A stretch of DNA of 45,153 nt from Naasia sp. (GTDB lineage Bacteria; Actinomycetota; Actinomycetes; Actinomycetales; Microbacteriaceae). Location: NCBI RefSeq assembly GCF_025465545.1, contig NZ_JAODMK010000023.1, forward strand, positions 1 through 45,153, written 5' to 3'. The position numbers and the translations under genes were made by a program. Numbering within the stretch: the stretch's first letter is position 1; the number at the start of each line of letters is the position of its first letter. This document shows positions 6,657-15,291 of this stretch, piece by piece. The notes beneath the pieces were generated by a model. That model worked only from the letters and a program-made list of their open reading frames with translations, was not told the DNA's origin and did no database searches.

Positions 6657-7811
6657 TCAGGGCAGCGGCCCGAGCAGCGCGGTCGCCACGGTGCTGTGCG
6701 CGGACTCGTCGTCGGAGGGGTGGAACATGCCGGCGAGCACGTCGCGGTAGAGGCGGGAGAGTTCGCTGGAGTTCGCGTACGACGAGCCGCCCGACACCCG
6801 GATCGCGGCGTCGACCACGACCCGCGCCGTCTCGGTGGCGCGGACCTTGACCCCGACGAGCTTGCGGAACCACTGCGCCCCGTGGTCCGCGAGCTCGTCC
6901 ACGTCTCGCGCGATCGCGTCGATCTGCGGAGCGAGCGCGTCCTGCGCGAGCGCCGCGTCCGCGATGCGCCAGCGGATGTCCGGATCGTGGGCGAGCGGGG
7001 CGCCGCCGTTTCTCATCGAGGTGCGGCGATGCGCGGACGCGGTGGCCAGCTCAAGCGCTCGCGCCCCGATGCCCGTGTAGACCGATGCGAGGAGCACCTC
7101 GAAGTTCGCGAAGATCCCGAAGATGAGCGGATCCGGGTTGGGACCCGGATCGAGCCGCCGGAACACCCGCTCCGGTGGCGCGTACACGCCGTCGAGGACG
7201 GTCGTCGAGCTCTGAGTCGCGCGCTGACCCAGGGTGTCCCAGTCGTCGAGGATGCGGTAGCCGGCCGCCTCCCGATCGATGAAGGCGTGCACGAGCTTCG
7301 GGGCGTCGGCCGAGACCGTGTCGAGTCCGAACAGGCCGAGCCTCGTCCAGGCGGGCGAGAGGGAGGTGAACACCTTGGTGCCCGTGAAGCGGTAGCCGCC
7401 GTCCTCCTGCGGCACCGCCTCGGTGCGGGAGCCGAACAGGACGAGATCGTTGCCCGCCTCGCTGATGCCGAAGCCGAGCACCTCGCCGGCCCCCGCCTCC
7501 TCGAGCAGGAAGTCGAGGAAGTCCAGCCCGCGATCGTGCACGACCTTGGCGACTCCCGTCCACACCAGGTGCATGTTCACGCCGAGCGCGGTCGCGGGCG
7601 CGGCGGCAGCCAGTCGCTGCTGCTCCCGTGCGGTCTCGCGCAGCGTGAGGCCCAGGCCGCCGAACTCGGCAGGCACCATGGCGCGGAGATAGCCGGCTGC
7701 GGTCAACTCCTCGAGGTCCTCGGTGAAGAAGCGGTTGCCCCGGTCGTACTCGGGGGCGCGGGCGGCGATCCGCTCGAGGAGCGCCTCGTCGAGCACCGTG
7801 CGGTCGGCCAT
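6657..7811 (-). CDS. Acyl-CoA dehydrogenase family flavoprotein
   Basis: The product is 384 aa, the full length for the acyl-CoA dehydrogenase fold. An N-terminal helical domain contains AMVPAEFGGLGL, the mid strand domain has GFGISEAGND and FTGTKVFTSLSPAW, and the C-terminal helices include VSGGSSYANSSELSRLYRDV followed by a FHPSDDESAH tail. It uses FAD and would oxidise an acyl-CoA or a related substrate. The typical catalytic Glu is not evident in the usual place, so a DszC/SfnB-like flavin oxygenase or non-classical dehydrogenase is possible. AAAGGA precedes the ATG. The substrate cannot be told from context. Confidence 0.85.
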   Translation of the reverse strand: MADRTVLDEALLERIAARAPEYDRGNRFFTEDLEELTAAGYLRAMVPAEFGGLGLTLRETAREQQRLAAAAPATALGVNMHLVWTGVAKVVHDRGLDFLDFLLEEAGAGEVLGFGISEAGNDLVLFGSRTEAVPQEDGGYRFTGTKVFTSLSPAWTRLGLFGLDTVSADAPKLVHAFIDREAAGYRILDDWDTLGQRATQSSTTVLDGVYAPPERVFRRLDPGPNPDPLIFGIFANFEVLLASVYTGIGARALELATASAHRRTSMRNGGAPLAHDPDIRWRIADAALAQDALAPQIDAIARDVDELADHGAQWFRKLVGVKVRATETARVVVDAAIRVSGGSSYANSSELSRLYRDVLAGMFHPSDDESAHSTVATALLGPLP

Positions 7812-7869
7812 CGGCGTCCTTTCGATTCGCCACTCACGCTACCCGTCTCCGCTCCGCGCCCGGACGGGC

Positions 7870-8703
7870 TCAACCGGCGGCGAGCATGCCCCCTCCCGTG
7901 GCGAGCATGGCGACGAGGACGAGGGCGGCCAGCAGCACGAGCCCGAACAGGACACGGGTGATCCTCCGCGCGAGGACCCGCCGGATCCCGACGATCGCCA
8001 GCACGAGAACGACGGCCGCGCCGACGACGGCCCCGACGCTGCCGACCGCCGCGGCGGCCACGGCGGCCCCCACCAGCAGCGCGGCGAACGCGACCGTTCC
8101 CGCGGCTCGCAGCCCCATCCGGTGCGGCAGCCCCCGGATGCCCGTGCGCCGGTCGTCCTCGAGGTCGGGCAGCACATTGGTGAAGTGCGCGGCGACGCCG
8201 AGCAGAGCGCCACCCAGGAGCGCCCACCAGGCCGCGCCCCGGGGCGGGGCCGCGGCGAGCGTGACGACGGCGGGCAGCAGGCCGAAGCTGACGAGGTAGG
8301 GCAGCACCGAGAGCGGAGTGGCCTTGAGTCCGAGATTGTAGGCCCAGGCCGACACCACGAACACCGCATGAGCCAGGCCGGCGGGCGGGCCGAGCAGGAA
8401 GGCCAGGAGGATCGAGGCGCCGGCGGCCAGGAAGGCGCCCGTGCGGACGGTGCGGACCGAGACGTCGCCGCGAGCGACCGGCTTGTCGGTCCGCCCCGCG
8501 AGGCGGTCCCTGTCGACGTCGACCCAGTCATTGGACCAGCCGATCGAGAGCTGGTTGAGCACGAACGCGAGGGTGACGACCAGCACTCGCCACGGCTCGA
8601 GTCCCACGGCGATCGCCAGGGTCAGGGCGACGACGGACACCGCTGCGGCGGGCGCCGGATGGGAGGACAGGAGCAGCGCGGAAACGGGCGACCGGCGGCT
8701 CAC
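7870..8703 (-). CDS. UbiA-family prenyltransferase
   Basis: The product is 277 aa and polytopic (8-9 hydrophobic helices), with both Asp-rich motifs of intramembrane aromatic prenyltransferases: NDWVDVDRD (N58, D62, D66) and NVLPDLEDD (D180, D184). It transfers a polyprenyl group from a polyprenyl diphosphate to an acceptor. The acceptor (naphthoate, homogentisate, a (bacterio)chlorophyll-type or DGGGP-like molecule) cannot be fixed from sequence, and no quinone pathway gene is adjacent. The GTG start at 8703 is supported by TAGCAT 6 nt upstream. Confidence 0.88.
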   Translation of the reverse strand: MSRRSPVSALLLSSHPAPAAAVSVVALTLAIAVGLEPWRVLVVTLAFVLNQLSIGWSNDWVDVDRDRLAGRTDKPVARGDVSVRTVRTGAFLAAGASILLAFLLGPPAGLAHAVFVVSAWAYNLGLKATPLSVLPYLVSFGLLPAVVTLAAAPPRGAAWWALLGGALLGVAAHFTNVLPDLEDDRRTGIRGLPHRMGLRAAGTVAFAALLVGAAVAAAAVGSVGAVVGAAVVLVLAIVGIRRVLARRITRVLFGLVLLAALVLVAMLATGGGMLAAG

Positions 8704-8709
8704 CCGGTC

Positions 8710-8715
8710 ATGCTA
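8710..8715 (-). promoter_or_regulatory. -10 element (TAGCAT), leaderless start of UbiA gene
   Basis: On the minus strand TAGCAT is followed by 6 nt and then the GTG at 8703. Confidence 0.5.
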
Positions 8716-8750
8716 GCGGCGCGGGAGGGCGCCCAGCGGCCGGGCGTATC

Positions 8751-9965
8751 GTGAGCCGGGTGCGAGGGATCCGAGGCATCGCCGTCCTGGCAGCGCTGGC
8801 CGTCCCGGTCCTGCTGGGCGGGTGCGGCGGCGCCTCGACGTCCGCCGGCGGCTCGTCCTCCGCCCCAGCGGCGCCTGTGCCGAGTGCCGCCAGCCCGACC
8901 CCCACTGTCTCCGCCGAGGAGCAGGAAGCGGCGTCGCGCCTGGCCGCCATGAGCGTGCGCGAGAAGCTGGCCACCATGCTGATGCTGCACCGGCCGGGCA
9001 CCGACCCCGCCGATCTCCACGACTTCATGGCAGGAACGGGCGCGGGCGGATTCATCCTGATGGGCGACAACGTGGCCGGCTCCGTGCAGGATCTCGCCGG
9101 CACCGCAGCCGGCCTCCAGGTGGACGACTCCCTGCCGCCTCTCATCGGCATCGACCAGGAGGGCGGCGACGTCTCCCGCATCGGTGTGGACGACGGGCCG
9201 GGCGCCGCCGAGCTCCGCGACGAGCCGCCCGCCGCGTCTCGGACCGCATTCGCGGCTCGTGCCGCGCTCGTGCGGGAGGCAGGGGCCAACCTCAACTTCG
9301 GGATCATCGCCGACGTCACCGGGGACCCCGACTCATTCATCGCCGATCGTGTGCTCGGCTCCGACCCCGATCGGGCGGGCGACCGGGTGGAGCAGGCCGT
9401 CCTCGGCGAGCGGGGAATCGTGCTCAGCACCCTCAAGCACTTCCCCGGCCACGGGCTCACCGCGGAGAACTCGCACACCTCGCTGCCGCAGAGCGACATC
9501 AGCCTGGAGGACTGGCGGAAGGGACCAGCTCTGCCCTTCGAGCGCGGCATCGGCGCGGGCGCCGAAGCGGTGATGTTCGGCCATCTCCGCCTCGACTCGG
9601 TCGACTCGGCTCCGGCCAGCCTGTCCGCGGCCTGGCACCGCATCCTCCGCGACGAGCTGCACTTCGAGGGCCTCGCCGTGACCGACGACATGCTCATGCT
9701 CCAGCACTCGGGCAACGACACGTACGCTGATCCGCTGGCGAACGCCATCCAGGCGATCGACGCGGGGAACGACGTGCTCCTCTACGTGCTGGCGGAGGAC
9801 CCCGAGGTGTCGGGAGTCGACCCGGAGGAGCTGCTCAGCGGCCTGGTGACCGCCGTCGAGGATGGCGGCATACCGGAGGAGCGCGTGGACGACTCCGTGC
9901 GCCGCCTCCTGCTCACTCGGATCGGCATCCGGGATCACTCGGGGACAGTTCCCGCAGCAGGCTGA
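8751..9965 (+). CDS. Glycoside hydrolase family 3 lipoprotein (NagZ-like beta-N-acetylhexosaminidase)
   Basis: The product is 404 aa. A lipoprotein signal ends LLGGC (Cys25), followed by an Ala/Ser/Pro-rich linker to about 60. The single GH3 TIM-barrel domain shows DQEGGDVSRI, KHFPGHG (229-235) with a following SH dyad (ENSHTSLP) typical of NagZ-type enzymes, and the nucleophile Asp in VTDDMLML (D312). It is expected to remove N-acetylglucosamine from muropeptides or other glycans outside the membrane. There is no second alpha/beta domain, as usual for NagZ. The 3' end overlaps the convergent hydrolase gene by 53 bp. Confidence 0.9.
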   Translation: MSRVRGIRGIAVLAALAVPVLLGGCGGASTSAGGSSSAPAAPVPSAASPTPTVSAEEQEAASRLAAMSVREKLATMLMLHRPGTDPADLHDFMAGTGAGGFILMGDNVAGSVQDLAGTAAGLQVDDSLPPLIGIDQEGGDVSRIGVDDGPGAAELRDEPPAASRTAFAARAALVREAGANLNFGIIADVTGDPDSFIADRVLGSDPDRAGDRVEQAVLGERGIVLSTLKHFPGHGLTAENSHTSLPQSDISLEDWRKGPALPFERGIGAGAEAVMFGHLRLDSVDSAPASLSAAWHRILRDELHFEGLAVTDDMLMLQHSGNDTYADPLANAIQAIDAGNDVLLYVLAEDPEVSGVDPEELLSGLVTAVEDGGIPEERVDDSVRRLLLTRIGIRDHSGTVPAAG

Positions 9966-10842
9966 GGAGGCGCTCCGGCTGCTCGACCTGCGGGAAGTGG
10001 CCGCAGTCCTCGAGCACCTCGGTGCGGGCGGTGGGAAGCAGCTCCCGGAGGCCGTCCAGGTCTCCTCGAGCGGTGAAGCGGTCGCGGTCCCCGCTGAGGG
10101 CCACGACCGGGGCCACGATCGCGCGCCAGCGGCCCACGTCATAGTCGCGCACGGCGAGCGCCGCCGCGACGAACGAGCGCGGGCGCAGGTCGACGGCGAG
10201 GTCCCGAACGGTGTCGGCCGGTGCCTGCAGCGGGTGCCGGAAGAGGGGCGCGGCGAGGAGCCGCACCAGCCCCATTCGCCCGAGTCCCCGGACCAGTGCG
10301 CGAATCGGCGGCTCGATCGGAGCGACTGCCGCGAGAGCGAAGCGCAGCAGCACGAGCGCGGGCAAGCGTCCGCGTCGGCCGAGCGTGCGCATCGGGGCGC
10401 GAAGCGACTCGAGCACGCCGGCGAGGCTCGCCGAGACGCACAGCACACCGACCGTGCGCACCGGCTCCCGGCACGCGAGGTGCAGGGCGAGCAGCCCTCC
10501 CATCGAGTGTCCCAGCACGCGCCAGCGGGAATAGCCGCAGGCCTCCGCCGCGGTGACGAGGGTCTCCGTCATGTCGTCGACGGTGGCCCGGGTGGGGCGG
10601 GCGAGGGCGCCGGACGCGCCCCAGCCGGGCAGGTCGACCGCCACGACGTCGCGCAGCGGGTCGCCGCCGTCCTCGGCTCGGCGCAGCAGCTCGCGCCAGG
10701 TGCGCCAGGAGCCTGCGGCGCCGTGCACGAGGATGAGGGCGGTGTCGCTCGAGCGGGTCGCGGCGGCGTGCACGGTCATCGGGCCGAGGGGAGTGGCGAC
10801 CCGGCGCTCGACGAGCCCGAGGTCGGAGGTCGGCGATGTCAC
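9913..10842 (-). CDS. Alpha/beta hydrolase
   Basis: The product is 309 aa. The oxyanion motif LVHGAAGSW lies near 38-46, the nucleophile elbow is GHSMGG (S113), an acid is likely in SGDRDRF, and His282 sits in CGHFPQVEQPERL. A cap region spans about 130-220. The GTG at 10842 overlaps the TGA of the upstream FUSC gene (GTGA), so translation is probably coupled; an internal ATG 21 codons later is an alternative. The substrate is unknown. The 3' end lies inside the end of the GH3 gene on the other strand. Confidence 0.87.
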   Translation of the reverse strand: MTSPTSDLGLVERRVATPLGPMTVHAAATRSSDTALILVHGAAGSWRTWRELLRRAEDGGDPLRDVVAVDLPGWGASGALARPTRATVDDMTETLVTAAEACGYSRWRVLGHSMGGLLALHLACREPVRTVGVLCVSASLAGVLESLRAPMRTLGRRGRLPALVLLRFALAAVAPIEPPIRALVRGLGRMGLVRLLAAPLFRHPLQAPADTVRDLAVDLRPRSFVAAALAVRDYDVGRWRAIVAPVVALSGDRDRFTARGDLDGLRELLPTARTEVLEDCGHFPQVEQPERLLSLLRELSPSDPGCRSE

Positions 10843-11876
10843 TCGCCGACGATCTCCTCGCGGACCCGGCGGAGGTCCTCCAGGAGGGCCCCGATGAGGA
10901 TCCAGTGCCGCGGGTTCGGCTGGAGGACCACGAGCGGACTGGTGAGCGCGGGCAGCTCCGTCGTCCGCGGCTCGGCTTCGCCGGCGGGCGATCCGGGGGC
11001 GCGGACGAGGAGGCGCAGGTCGTGCGCGGCCCGGCGCAGCTCCTCGGCGATGCCCCGCACCGCGGGCTCGTCGGCGAGGGACGGATCCCAGTGGTCGCGC
11101 AGGGCGCGAGCCATGCCGACCACTTGGGTGACGAGCGGCTCCATCCGGGCCAGCAGTGCGGTGTCGCGTTCGAGCTGATCCCGATGCCGGGATCGGCGGG
11201 GGTTCAGCGCGAGGCTCTCCCGGCCGCTGCGGATCGCATCTCCCGTCCTGTCGCGGAGCGCCCGCAGCTCGCGTGCCGAGCGGAGGGCGACGTCCAGACG
11301 CTCGCGGTCGGTCCCGCCCGTGATCGAGTCGGCGAGCAGCTCCAGCTGCGTCGCGATGCTGCCGCCGAGCCGAAGCACGGCGGCGCGAGCGGGGCCGGCG
11401 AGAAGGGGAGGCACGATCGCCACGTTGATCAGCAGGCCGACCGCCGCGCCGATCACCGTCTCCACCACTCGGGCGGCGGCATAGCCGGGGGTCGCGGCGC
11501 CGATGGAGAGCACCAGCATCGCGCTGATCGGGATCTGCACCGAGGAGCCCGGGGTGAGCCGAAGCGCCCACGCGACGAGCAGAGATGCGACGATCGCGGC
11601 GAGGACGAGCCAGTTCGCGTCACCGAACAGGATGGACGCGCCGAGGGCGACGAGCACTCCGACGAGCACGCCGACACTGCGCTCCACCGCCTTGCCGAAG
11701 GACTGGTTGACGCTCGGCTGCACGACGAGCAGCGCGGCCACCGAGGCGAAGACGGGGATCTGCTCGGGAAACACGAGCAGCGCCGTGAACCAGGCGAGGA
11801 TCGCGGCGATCGCAGTCTTCAGCACCTGCAGAAGGGGCACTCGTGCATTCGCCCGCACCAGGCCCGTCAGACGCAC
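10839..11876 (-). CDS. FUSC / aromatic acid exporter-like membrane protein
   Basis: The product is about 345 aa from the GTG at 11876. The N-terminal half holds about six closely packed hydrophobic helices ([47 protein letters not shown] and so on) in the layout of fusaric-acid-resistance/ArAE proteins. [22 protein letters not shown] is the characteristic loop. The C-terminal half is cytosolic, helical and rich in Arg and Leu. It probably exports aromatic acids or similar compounds. The frame is open to an ATG at 11939 inside the preceding gene; I prefer the GTG because it lies 17 nt after that gene's stop and starts the conserved part. Confidence 0.75.
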   Translation of the reverse strand: MRLTGLVRANARVPLLQVLKTAIAAILAWFTALLVFPEQIPVFASVAALLVVQPSVNQSFGKAVERSVGVLVGVLVALGASILFGDANWLVLAAIVASLLVAWALRLTPGSSVQIPISAMLVLSIGAATPGYAAARVVETVIGAAVGLLINVAIVPPLLAGPARAAVLRLGGSIATQLELLADSITGGTDRERLDVALRSARELRALRDRTGDAIRSGRESLALNPRRSRHRDQLERDTALLARMEPLVTQVVGMARALRDHWDPSLADEPAVRGIAEELRRAAHDLRLLVRAPGSPAGEAEPRTTELPALTSPLVVLQPNPRHWILIGALLEDLRRVREEIVGE

Positions 11877-11892
11877 GGCTCCAGCGTAGGGA

Positions 11893-12975
11893 TCACGGGG
11901 CGGAGAAGGCCGCGAACGCACGCGCGTCGGCATCTGCATCGACGGGCGAGTCCGGGTCGAACGGTTCCGAGGTCACCGTGAACCCACCCCGGCGGCGGAC
12001 CGCCCGCCAGGTTCCCAGCACCCGGCCGGCGCGGGCGAGCACGGGCCGGAACAGCCCGTTCCCGCCGGGCGACACCCGCTCGGCGTGCTCCGGGGCGAGG
12101 CTGGCCGACCGGTCGGCGTAGCCGAGCAGCAGCTCGTCGAACGCGGGAAGGAGCCGGACGGCCTCGCCGGGAACGACGTGAAGGGCGACGGGGTCGACGG
12201 CGGCGGACCCGCGGCCGACCCACAGCTCGCCGCTCTCGCCGGCCAGGGGAATCAGTCCGCCGGCCGCCTCAGCGGTGGCGGCGGCGGCCTCCGTCGTGGT
12301 TATGCCGGCCCACCAGGCGAGGTCGCCGACCGACGCGGGGCCGTGGCTGGTGAAGTAGCGGGGGGCGAGCACCCGGAGGGCCCCGGAGCGGTCGGGATCG
12401 GGTCCCGGCACCCAGTCGTCGAGCAGGACCACGGTGTGCTGCCTGCCCTCGAGGGGACCGAAGCAGACCACGCGGGTGAGGGCGAGGTGCAGCAGCAGAT
12501 GGGACCCGCGCTGGCCGGAGGTGTCCAGCCCGTCGGCGTCGAACGCGGCCATCAGCTGGGTGCGCTGCATCGGCCGGCGGTCGGCCAGCAGGCGGAGTGC
12601 GAGCGCCTCCGCGTGCATCAGGTCCTCCGCCTCGAGACCGAGCTGCGCCCGCCGGGTGCGGGTGGCGCGGATCGTCCGCTCAGCGGAGACGGCGAGGAGG
12701 AGGCGCAGGTCCTCGGCGGCGGTGATCTGCAGGGTTCCCCGGAGCGGCCAGGACCGCACGATGCGCGCCCCGTCGAGGGCGGCATGGATGTCGGCGACCG
12801 TCTCACCGGAGCGGCCGCGAAGCGCGAGCGCCCACCGTGCGCCGGCGAAGTCCTGGGCCTGGAGCGCGAGCATCCAGCGCGCGGTGTCCTCCGCCGTTCC
12901 GGGATCGGCGACGCCGAGCAGCTGATTGGCCGCCCGCATGCGTGCGACTTCCGGGAGAGACAGAACCGCCGGCAT
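11893..12975 (-). CDS. AlkZ-like DNA glycosylase (winged-helix HTH_42 family)
   Basis: The product is 360 aa. The fold is the tandem winged-helix family of AlkZ and YcaQ, with [12 protein letters not shown] carrying the Q39-x-Q41 pair (QAQ). This is the catalytic motif of AlkZ-type glycosylases, which unhook DNA interstrand crosslinks, whereas the YcaQ branch carries Q-x-D. The conserved [10 protein letters not shown] and a C-terminal [15 protein letters not shown] are also present. AlkZ itself gives self-resistance to azinomycin; most homologues lie outside such clusters and their lesion is unknown. The ATG at 12975 follows TAGTAT by 7 nt; a longer frame to 13047 adds poorly conserved residues. 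Confidence 0.85.
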   Translation of the reverse strand: MPAVLSLPEVARMRAANQLLGVADPGTAEDTARWMLALQAQDFAGARWALALRGRSGETVADIHAALDGARIVRSWPLRGTLQITAAEDLRLLLAVSAERTIRATRTRRAQLGLEAEDLMHAEALALRLLADRRPMQRTQLMAAFDADGLDTSGQRGSHLLLHLALTRVVCFGPLEGRQHTVVLLDDWVPGPDPDRSGALRVLAPRYFTSHGPASVGDLAWWAGITTTEAAAATAEAAGGLIPLAGESGELWVGRGSAAVDPVALHVVPGEAVRLLPAFDELLLGYADRSASLAPEHAERVSPGGNGLFRPVLARAGRVLGTWRAVRRRGGFTVTSEPFDPDSPVDADADARAFAAFSAP

Positions 12976-12982
12976 GCTCCGA

Positions 12983-12988
12983 ATACTA
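12983..12988 (-). promoter_or_regulatory. -10 element (TAGTAT), leaderless start of AlkZ-like gene
   Basis: On the minus strand TAGTAT is followed by 7 nt and then the ATG at 12975. Confidence 0.55.
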
Positions 12989-13043
12989 GGAGCAGGCCGG
13001 CGGTTCATCCGGCCGGGTGGGTAGTCCGGCCATCCGAGTCGGG

Positions 13044-13235
13044 TCACTCGGCGGAAGGGTCCTCCTCGAGAGCGAGCGTCGGGAGCTGATACTCCGACAG
13101 GCCGTGCGAGGAGGTGGTGCCATCGGCCTCGGCGTGGGGCGCCGAGGTCGACACGCTGACCATTGCCAAGGTGCTCAGGAGGAGAGCGCCGGCGACACCG
13201 AGGACCGCGCGGGGGACGCGAATTCGGCTGGTCAT
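13044..13235 (-). CDS. Small secreted or membrane-anchored peptide (63 aa)
   Basis: The product has a positively charged start (MTSRIRVPR), a hydrophobic stretch at about 10-30 (AVLGVAGALLLSTLAMVSVS), then a possible AxA-type cleavage region (SAPHAEA) and a short polar acidic tail of about 25 residues. AAGGA lies about 10 nt before the ATG, which argues for a real gene. No family is recognised. It lies between App1 and the AlkZ-like gene on the same strand, with about 180 bp of upstream DNA containing a small inverted repeat. Confidence 0.6.
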   Translation of the reverse strand: MTSRIRVPRAVLGVAGALLLSTLAMVSVSTSAPHAEADGTTSSHGLSEYQLPTLALEEDPSAE

Positions 13236-13285
13236 CGTGATGTTTTCCTTACTCTGGGGGACGAGTCATATCTCTTGTGGACCTT

Positions 13286-13303
13286 GTCCTCACTTTGGAG
13301 GAC
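13286..13303. promoter_or_regulatory. Inverted repeat upstream of the small secreted gene
   Basis: GTCCTC-ACTTTG-GAGGAC has perfect 6-bp arms and lies about 50 bp before the start of the 63-aa gene. It could be an operator or the end of the App1 transcript. Confidence 0.35.
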
Positions 13304-13416
13304 TCCGACCGAGATTCAAGTTACGCGGCGACCGTCGCGCGCGCGCTCCCCACTACGAGGTACACCGATCTGTCTGTCCCCCCGGCGGCGCCAACTGTTC
13401 CGCTCCGCGGGCGGCG

Positions 13417-14472
13417 TCAGAGGATGCCGAGCGCCTTGAGCTCGGTCGCCAGCCCGGCGCCGTCGGGCGCGTACAGCCAGGGGACCTCCGTGCGGGTCGC
13501 GTAGTCCTCCGCCTTGGTGCGGCCACCGGCGAGCACGGCCTCTCCCGCCGAGAGCTGGCGGATGCACACGGCCCGCACCGCCTCCGGACGTGCGAGGGCG
13601 AACTCGCCGTAGATCTCCTCGTCGTGCTGGCCGTCGTCGCCGACCAGCAGCCACTTCACGTCCGGGAACTCCTCGGCGAGCCGATGGAGGCTGTCGACCT
13701 TGTGCTGGCGGCCGCTGCGGAACAGGCGGTCGTGGGTGGGCCCCCAGTCCGTGAGCAGGAGAGGGCCGGCGGGGTACAGGTTCCGGGTGAGGAAGCGGGA
13801 GAGCGTGGGGGCGACATTCCAGGCGCCGGTCGACAGGTAGAGCACCGGCGACCCGGGGTGGTTGCGGATGAGCCGGTCGTAGAGCACGGCCATGCCCGGC
13901 GTCGCGCCGCGCGCGTGCTCGTCCAGCACGAAGGTGTTCCAGGCGGCGAGGAACGGGCGGGGGAGCGCCGTCACCATGATGGTGTCGTCGATGTCCGAGA
14001 TGATCCCGAACCCCGACGCCGGATCGTGGATGTAGACGGGGGCCTCGGCGGCGGGGAGGTCCTCGCCGTCCGGGTCGTCGCTGCGCATCGTGATGGTGTG
14101 CCAGCCGGGAGCCAGCGTGGAGGGGACGCGCATGTCGATCACGCCGCCCCGGTCCGCGCGCACCCGGTGCTCGATGCCGCCCACCGTGATGATCACGTCG
14201 ACGAAGTTCACTGCGACGCTCGTGAAGCTGCGCCAGCCCCGCACCGTGGGACGGCGCGTCCGCGGCTCGCGGGTCAGCATGACCCGACCCAGGGCTCGAA
14301 CCCAGCCGGGGGCGCCGTAGCCGGTGTACGGGATGACGGTGGGGAGCAGTCCCCGACGGCGTGCCCAGCGCTCGCGGTACTCCTGGATGGCATCCTCGGC
14401 CCGAGCGGCCCGCCCGAGGATCAGGGCACCAGCTCCGGCGGCTTCGCTGCGCTTCTTGCGTACCGAGGGCAC
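13417..14472 (-). CDS. App1-family phosphatase domain protein (DUF2183)
   Basis: The product is 351 aa. The C-terminal half is the App1 catalytic domain: ISDIDDTIMVTALPR (DxDxT-type motif, D160 and D162), YLSTGAWN, and GDDGQHDEEIYGEFA. This is a HAD-like fold, and yeast App1 is a phosphatidate phosphatase; in bacteria the substrate is unproven. The N-terminal half contains a beta-rich region (FVDVIITVGGIEHRVRADRGG) and starts with basic residues. There is no signal peptide, so it is likely cytosolic. The GTG start at 14472 follows TAGGCT by 6 nt. Confidence 0.87.
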   Translation of the reverse strand: MPSVRKKRSEAAGAGALILGRAARAEDAIQEYRERWARRRGLLPTVIPYTGYGAPGWVRALGRVMLTREPRTRRPTVRGWRSFTSVAVNFVDVIITVGGIEHRVRADRGGVIDMRVPSTLAPGWHTITMRSDDPDGEDLPAAEAPVYIHDPASGFGIISDIDDTIMVTALPRPFLAAWNTFVLDEHARGATPGMAVLYDRLIRNHPGSPVLYLSTGAWNVAPTLSRFLTRNLYPAGPLLLTDWGPTHDRLFRSGRQHKVDSLHRLAEEFPDVKWLLVGDDGQHDEEIYGEFALARPEAVRAVCIRQLSAGEAVLAGGRTKAEDYATRTEVPWLYAPDGAGLATELKALGIL

Positions 14473-14478
14473 CGGGTC

Positions 14479-14484
14479 AGCCTA
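14479..14484 (-). promoter_or_regulatory. -10 element (TAGGCT), leaderless start of App1 gene
   Basis: On the minus strand TAGGCT is followed by 6 nt and the GTG at 14472. Confidence 0.5.
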
Positions 14485-14505
14485 GTCGCCCCCGGCGGCG
14501 CCGCC

Positions 14506-14524
14506 GAGGGGGTATAGCCCCCTC
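14506..14524. promoter_or_regulatory. Perfect inverted repeat in the App1-TetR intergenic region
   Basis: GAGGGGG-TATAG-CCCCCTC has perfect 7-bp arms and a 5-nt centre. It lies between the divergent App1 and TetR genes, upstream of the TetR start, and may be a regulator binding site. Confidence 0.4.
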
Positions 14525-14539
14525 CAGGGGGCGGGTTAT

Positions 14540-14555
14540 CTTGAGGCGTCTCAAG
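14540..14555 (+). promoter_or_regulatory. Palindromic operator candidate at the TetR gene
   Basis: CTTGAG-GCGT-CTCAAG has perfect 6-bp arms. Its right arm overlaps the Shine-Dalgarno (AAGGATGGAG) of the TetR gene, and a possible -10 (TTATCT) abuts it. The position suits autorepression. Confidence 0.5.
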
Positions 14556-14567
14556 GATGGAGCACAT

Positions 14568-15215
14568 ATGAGCATCGACGGGCTCCTCGGGCCGACTGCC
14601 GAGTTCCTCCTTCGCAACGAGCCGGTGCAGGCGCGCAGCGCGGCACGGCTCTCCTCGCTGCTGGACGCGGCAGCAGCCGTCGTCGACGAGGTCGGGTACG
14701 AGCGACTGACCACCGCGATGGTGGCAGAGCGCGCCGGCGCCTCGATCGGCACCGTCTACCGGTACTTCCCGGACCGAATCGCCGTCCTGGAGGGCCTCTC
14801 CGCCCGGGCGTTCCGGCGGTTCCTCGACAGGGTGTCGGAGCAGTACCGCGACAGCGGGCTCGAGACCGTGCCCGAACGCGTCGCCGCCGCGATCGACGTC
14901 TATGTCGAGCTGTACCGCAGCGAACGCGGATTCCGGGTCGTTCGGTTCGGCGATGTGGTGGACGTGCGCCTGATCGACGGGCGCCCGACGAACAATGCTG
15001 TGCTGGCGCAAGCGCTGGCCGAGCTCGCCACGGAGCGCGCTCCGCGCGAGGACCCCGACGACTTCGTCTTCCGGCTCAGCGTGGTGATCGCGCTCGCCGA
15101 GGCGCTGGTGCACCGCGCCTTCGTGGCTGAGGCGTCGGGGGACGCCCGGTACATCCAGGAGGCGAAGGAGGTGGCCGTCGCCTATCTCCAGCAGCACGCG
15201 CCGGTGGGGGAGTGA
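14568..15215 (+). CDS. TetR/AcrR family transcriptional regulator
   Basis: The product is 215 aa. The N-terminal TetR DNA-binding domain spans about 25-72: LLDAAAAVVDEVGYERLTTA, then VAERAGASIGTVYRYFPDR as helix-turn-helix. The rest is an all-helical ligand-binding and dimer domain. The ATG follows AAGGATGGAG. It lies directly upstream, in the same direction, of the betaine-type ABC operon (158 bp gap) and divergent from App1. Candidate targets are its own palindrome (14540-14555) and either neighbour. The effector is unknown; control of the ABC operon is inference from position. Confidence 0.9.
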   Translation: MSIDGLLGPTAEFLLRNEPVQARSAARLSSLLDAAAAVVDEVGYERLTTAMVAERAGASIGTVYRYFPDRIAVLEGLSARAFRRFLDRVSEQYRDSGLETVPERVAAAIDVYVELYRSERGFRVVRFGDVVDVRLIDGRPTNNAVLAQALAELATERAPREDPDDFVFRLSVVIALAEALVHRAFVAEASGDARYIQEAKEVAVAYLQQHAPVGE

Positions 15216-15261
15216 ACCGTCGGATCCTCCTCGCCGGGGAATACCGGAACCCGGCGGGCGA

Positions 15262-15267
15262 TTGACA
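15262..15267 (+). promoter_or_regulatory. -35 consensus (TTGACA) upstream of ABC operon
   Basis: A perfect TTGACA lies 107 bp before the ATP-binding gene. The DNA 16-18 bp downstream has no good -10, so the promoter is only suggested. Confidence 0.3.
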
Positions 15268-15291
15268 TCCGCAATCCGCGTTGCACTCGGC

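Noticed and set aside
5721-7961. 746-codon plus-strand frame opposite the 2H phosphoesterase and acyl-CoA dehydrogenase genes
   Set aside because: Arg/Gly/Glu-rich shadow with no domains; the minus-strand genes have full family motifs.
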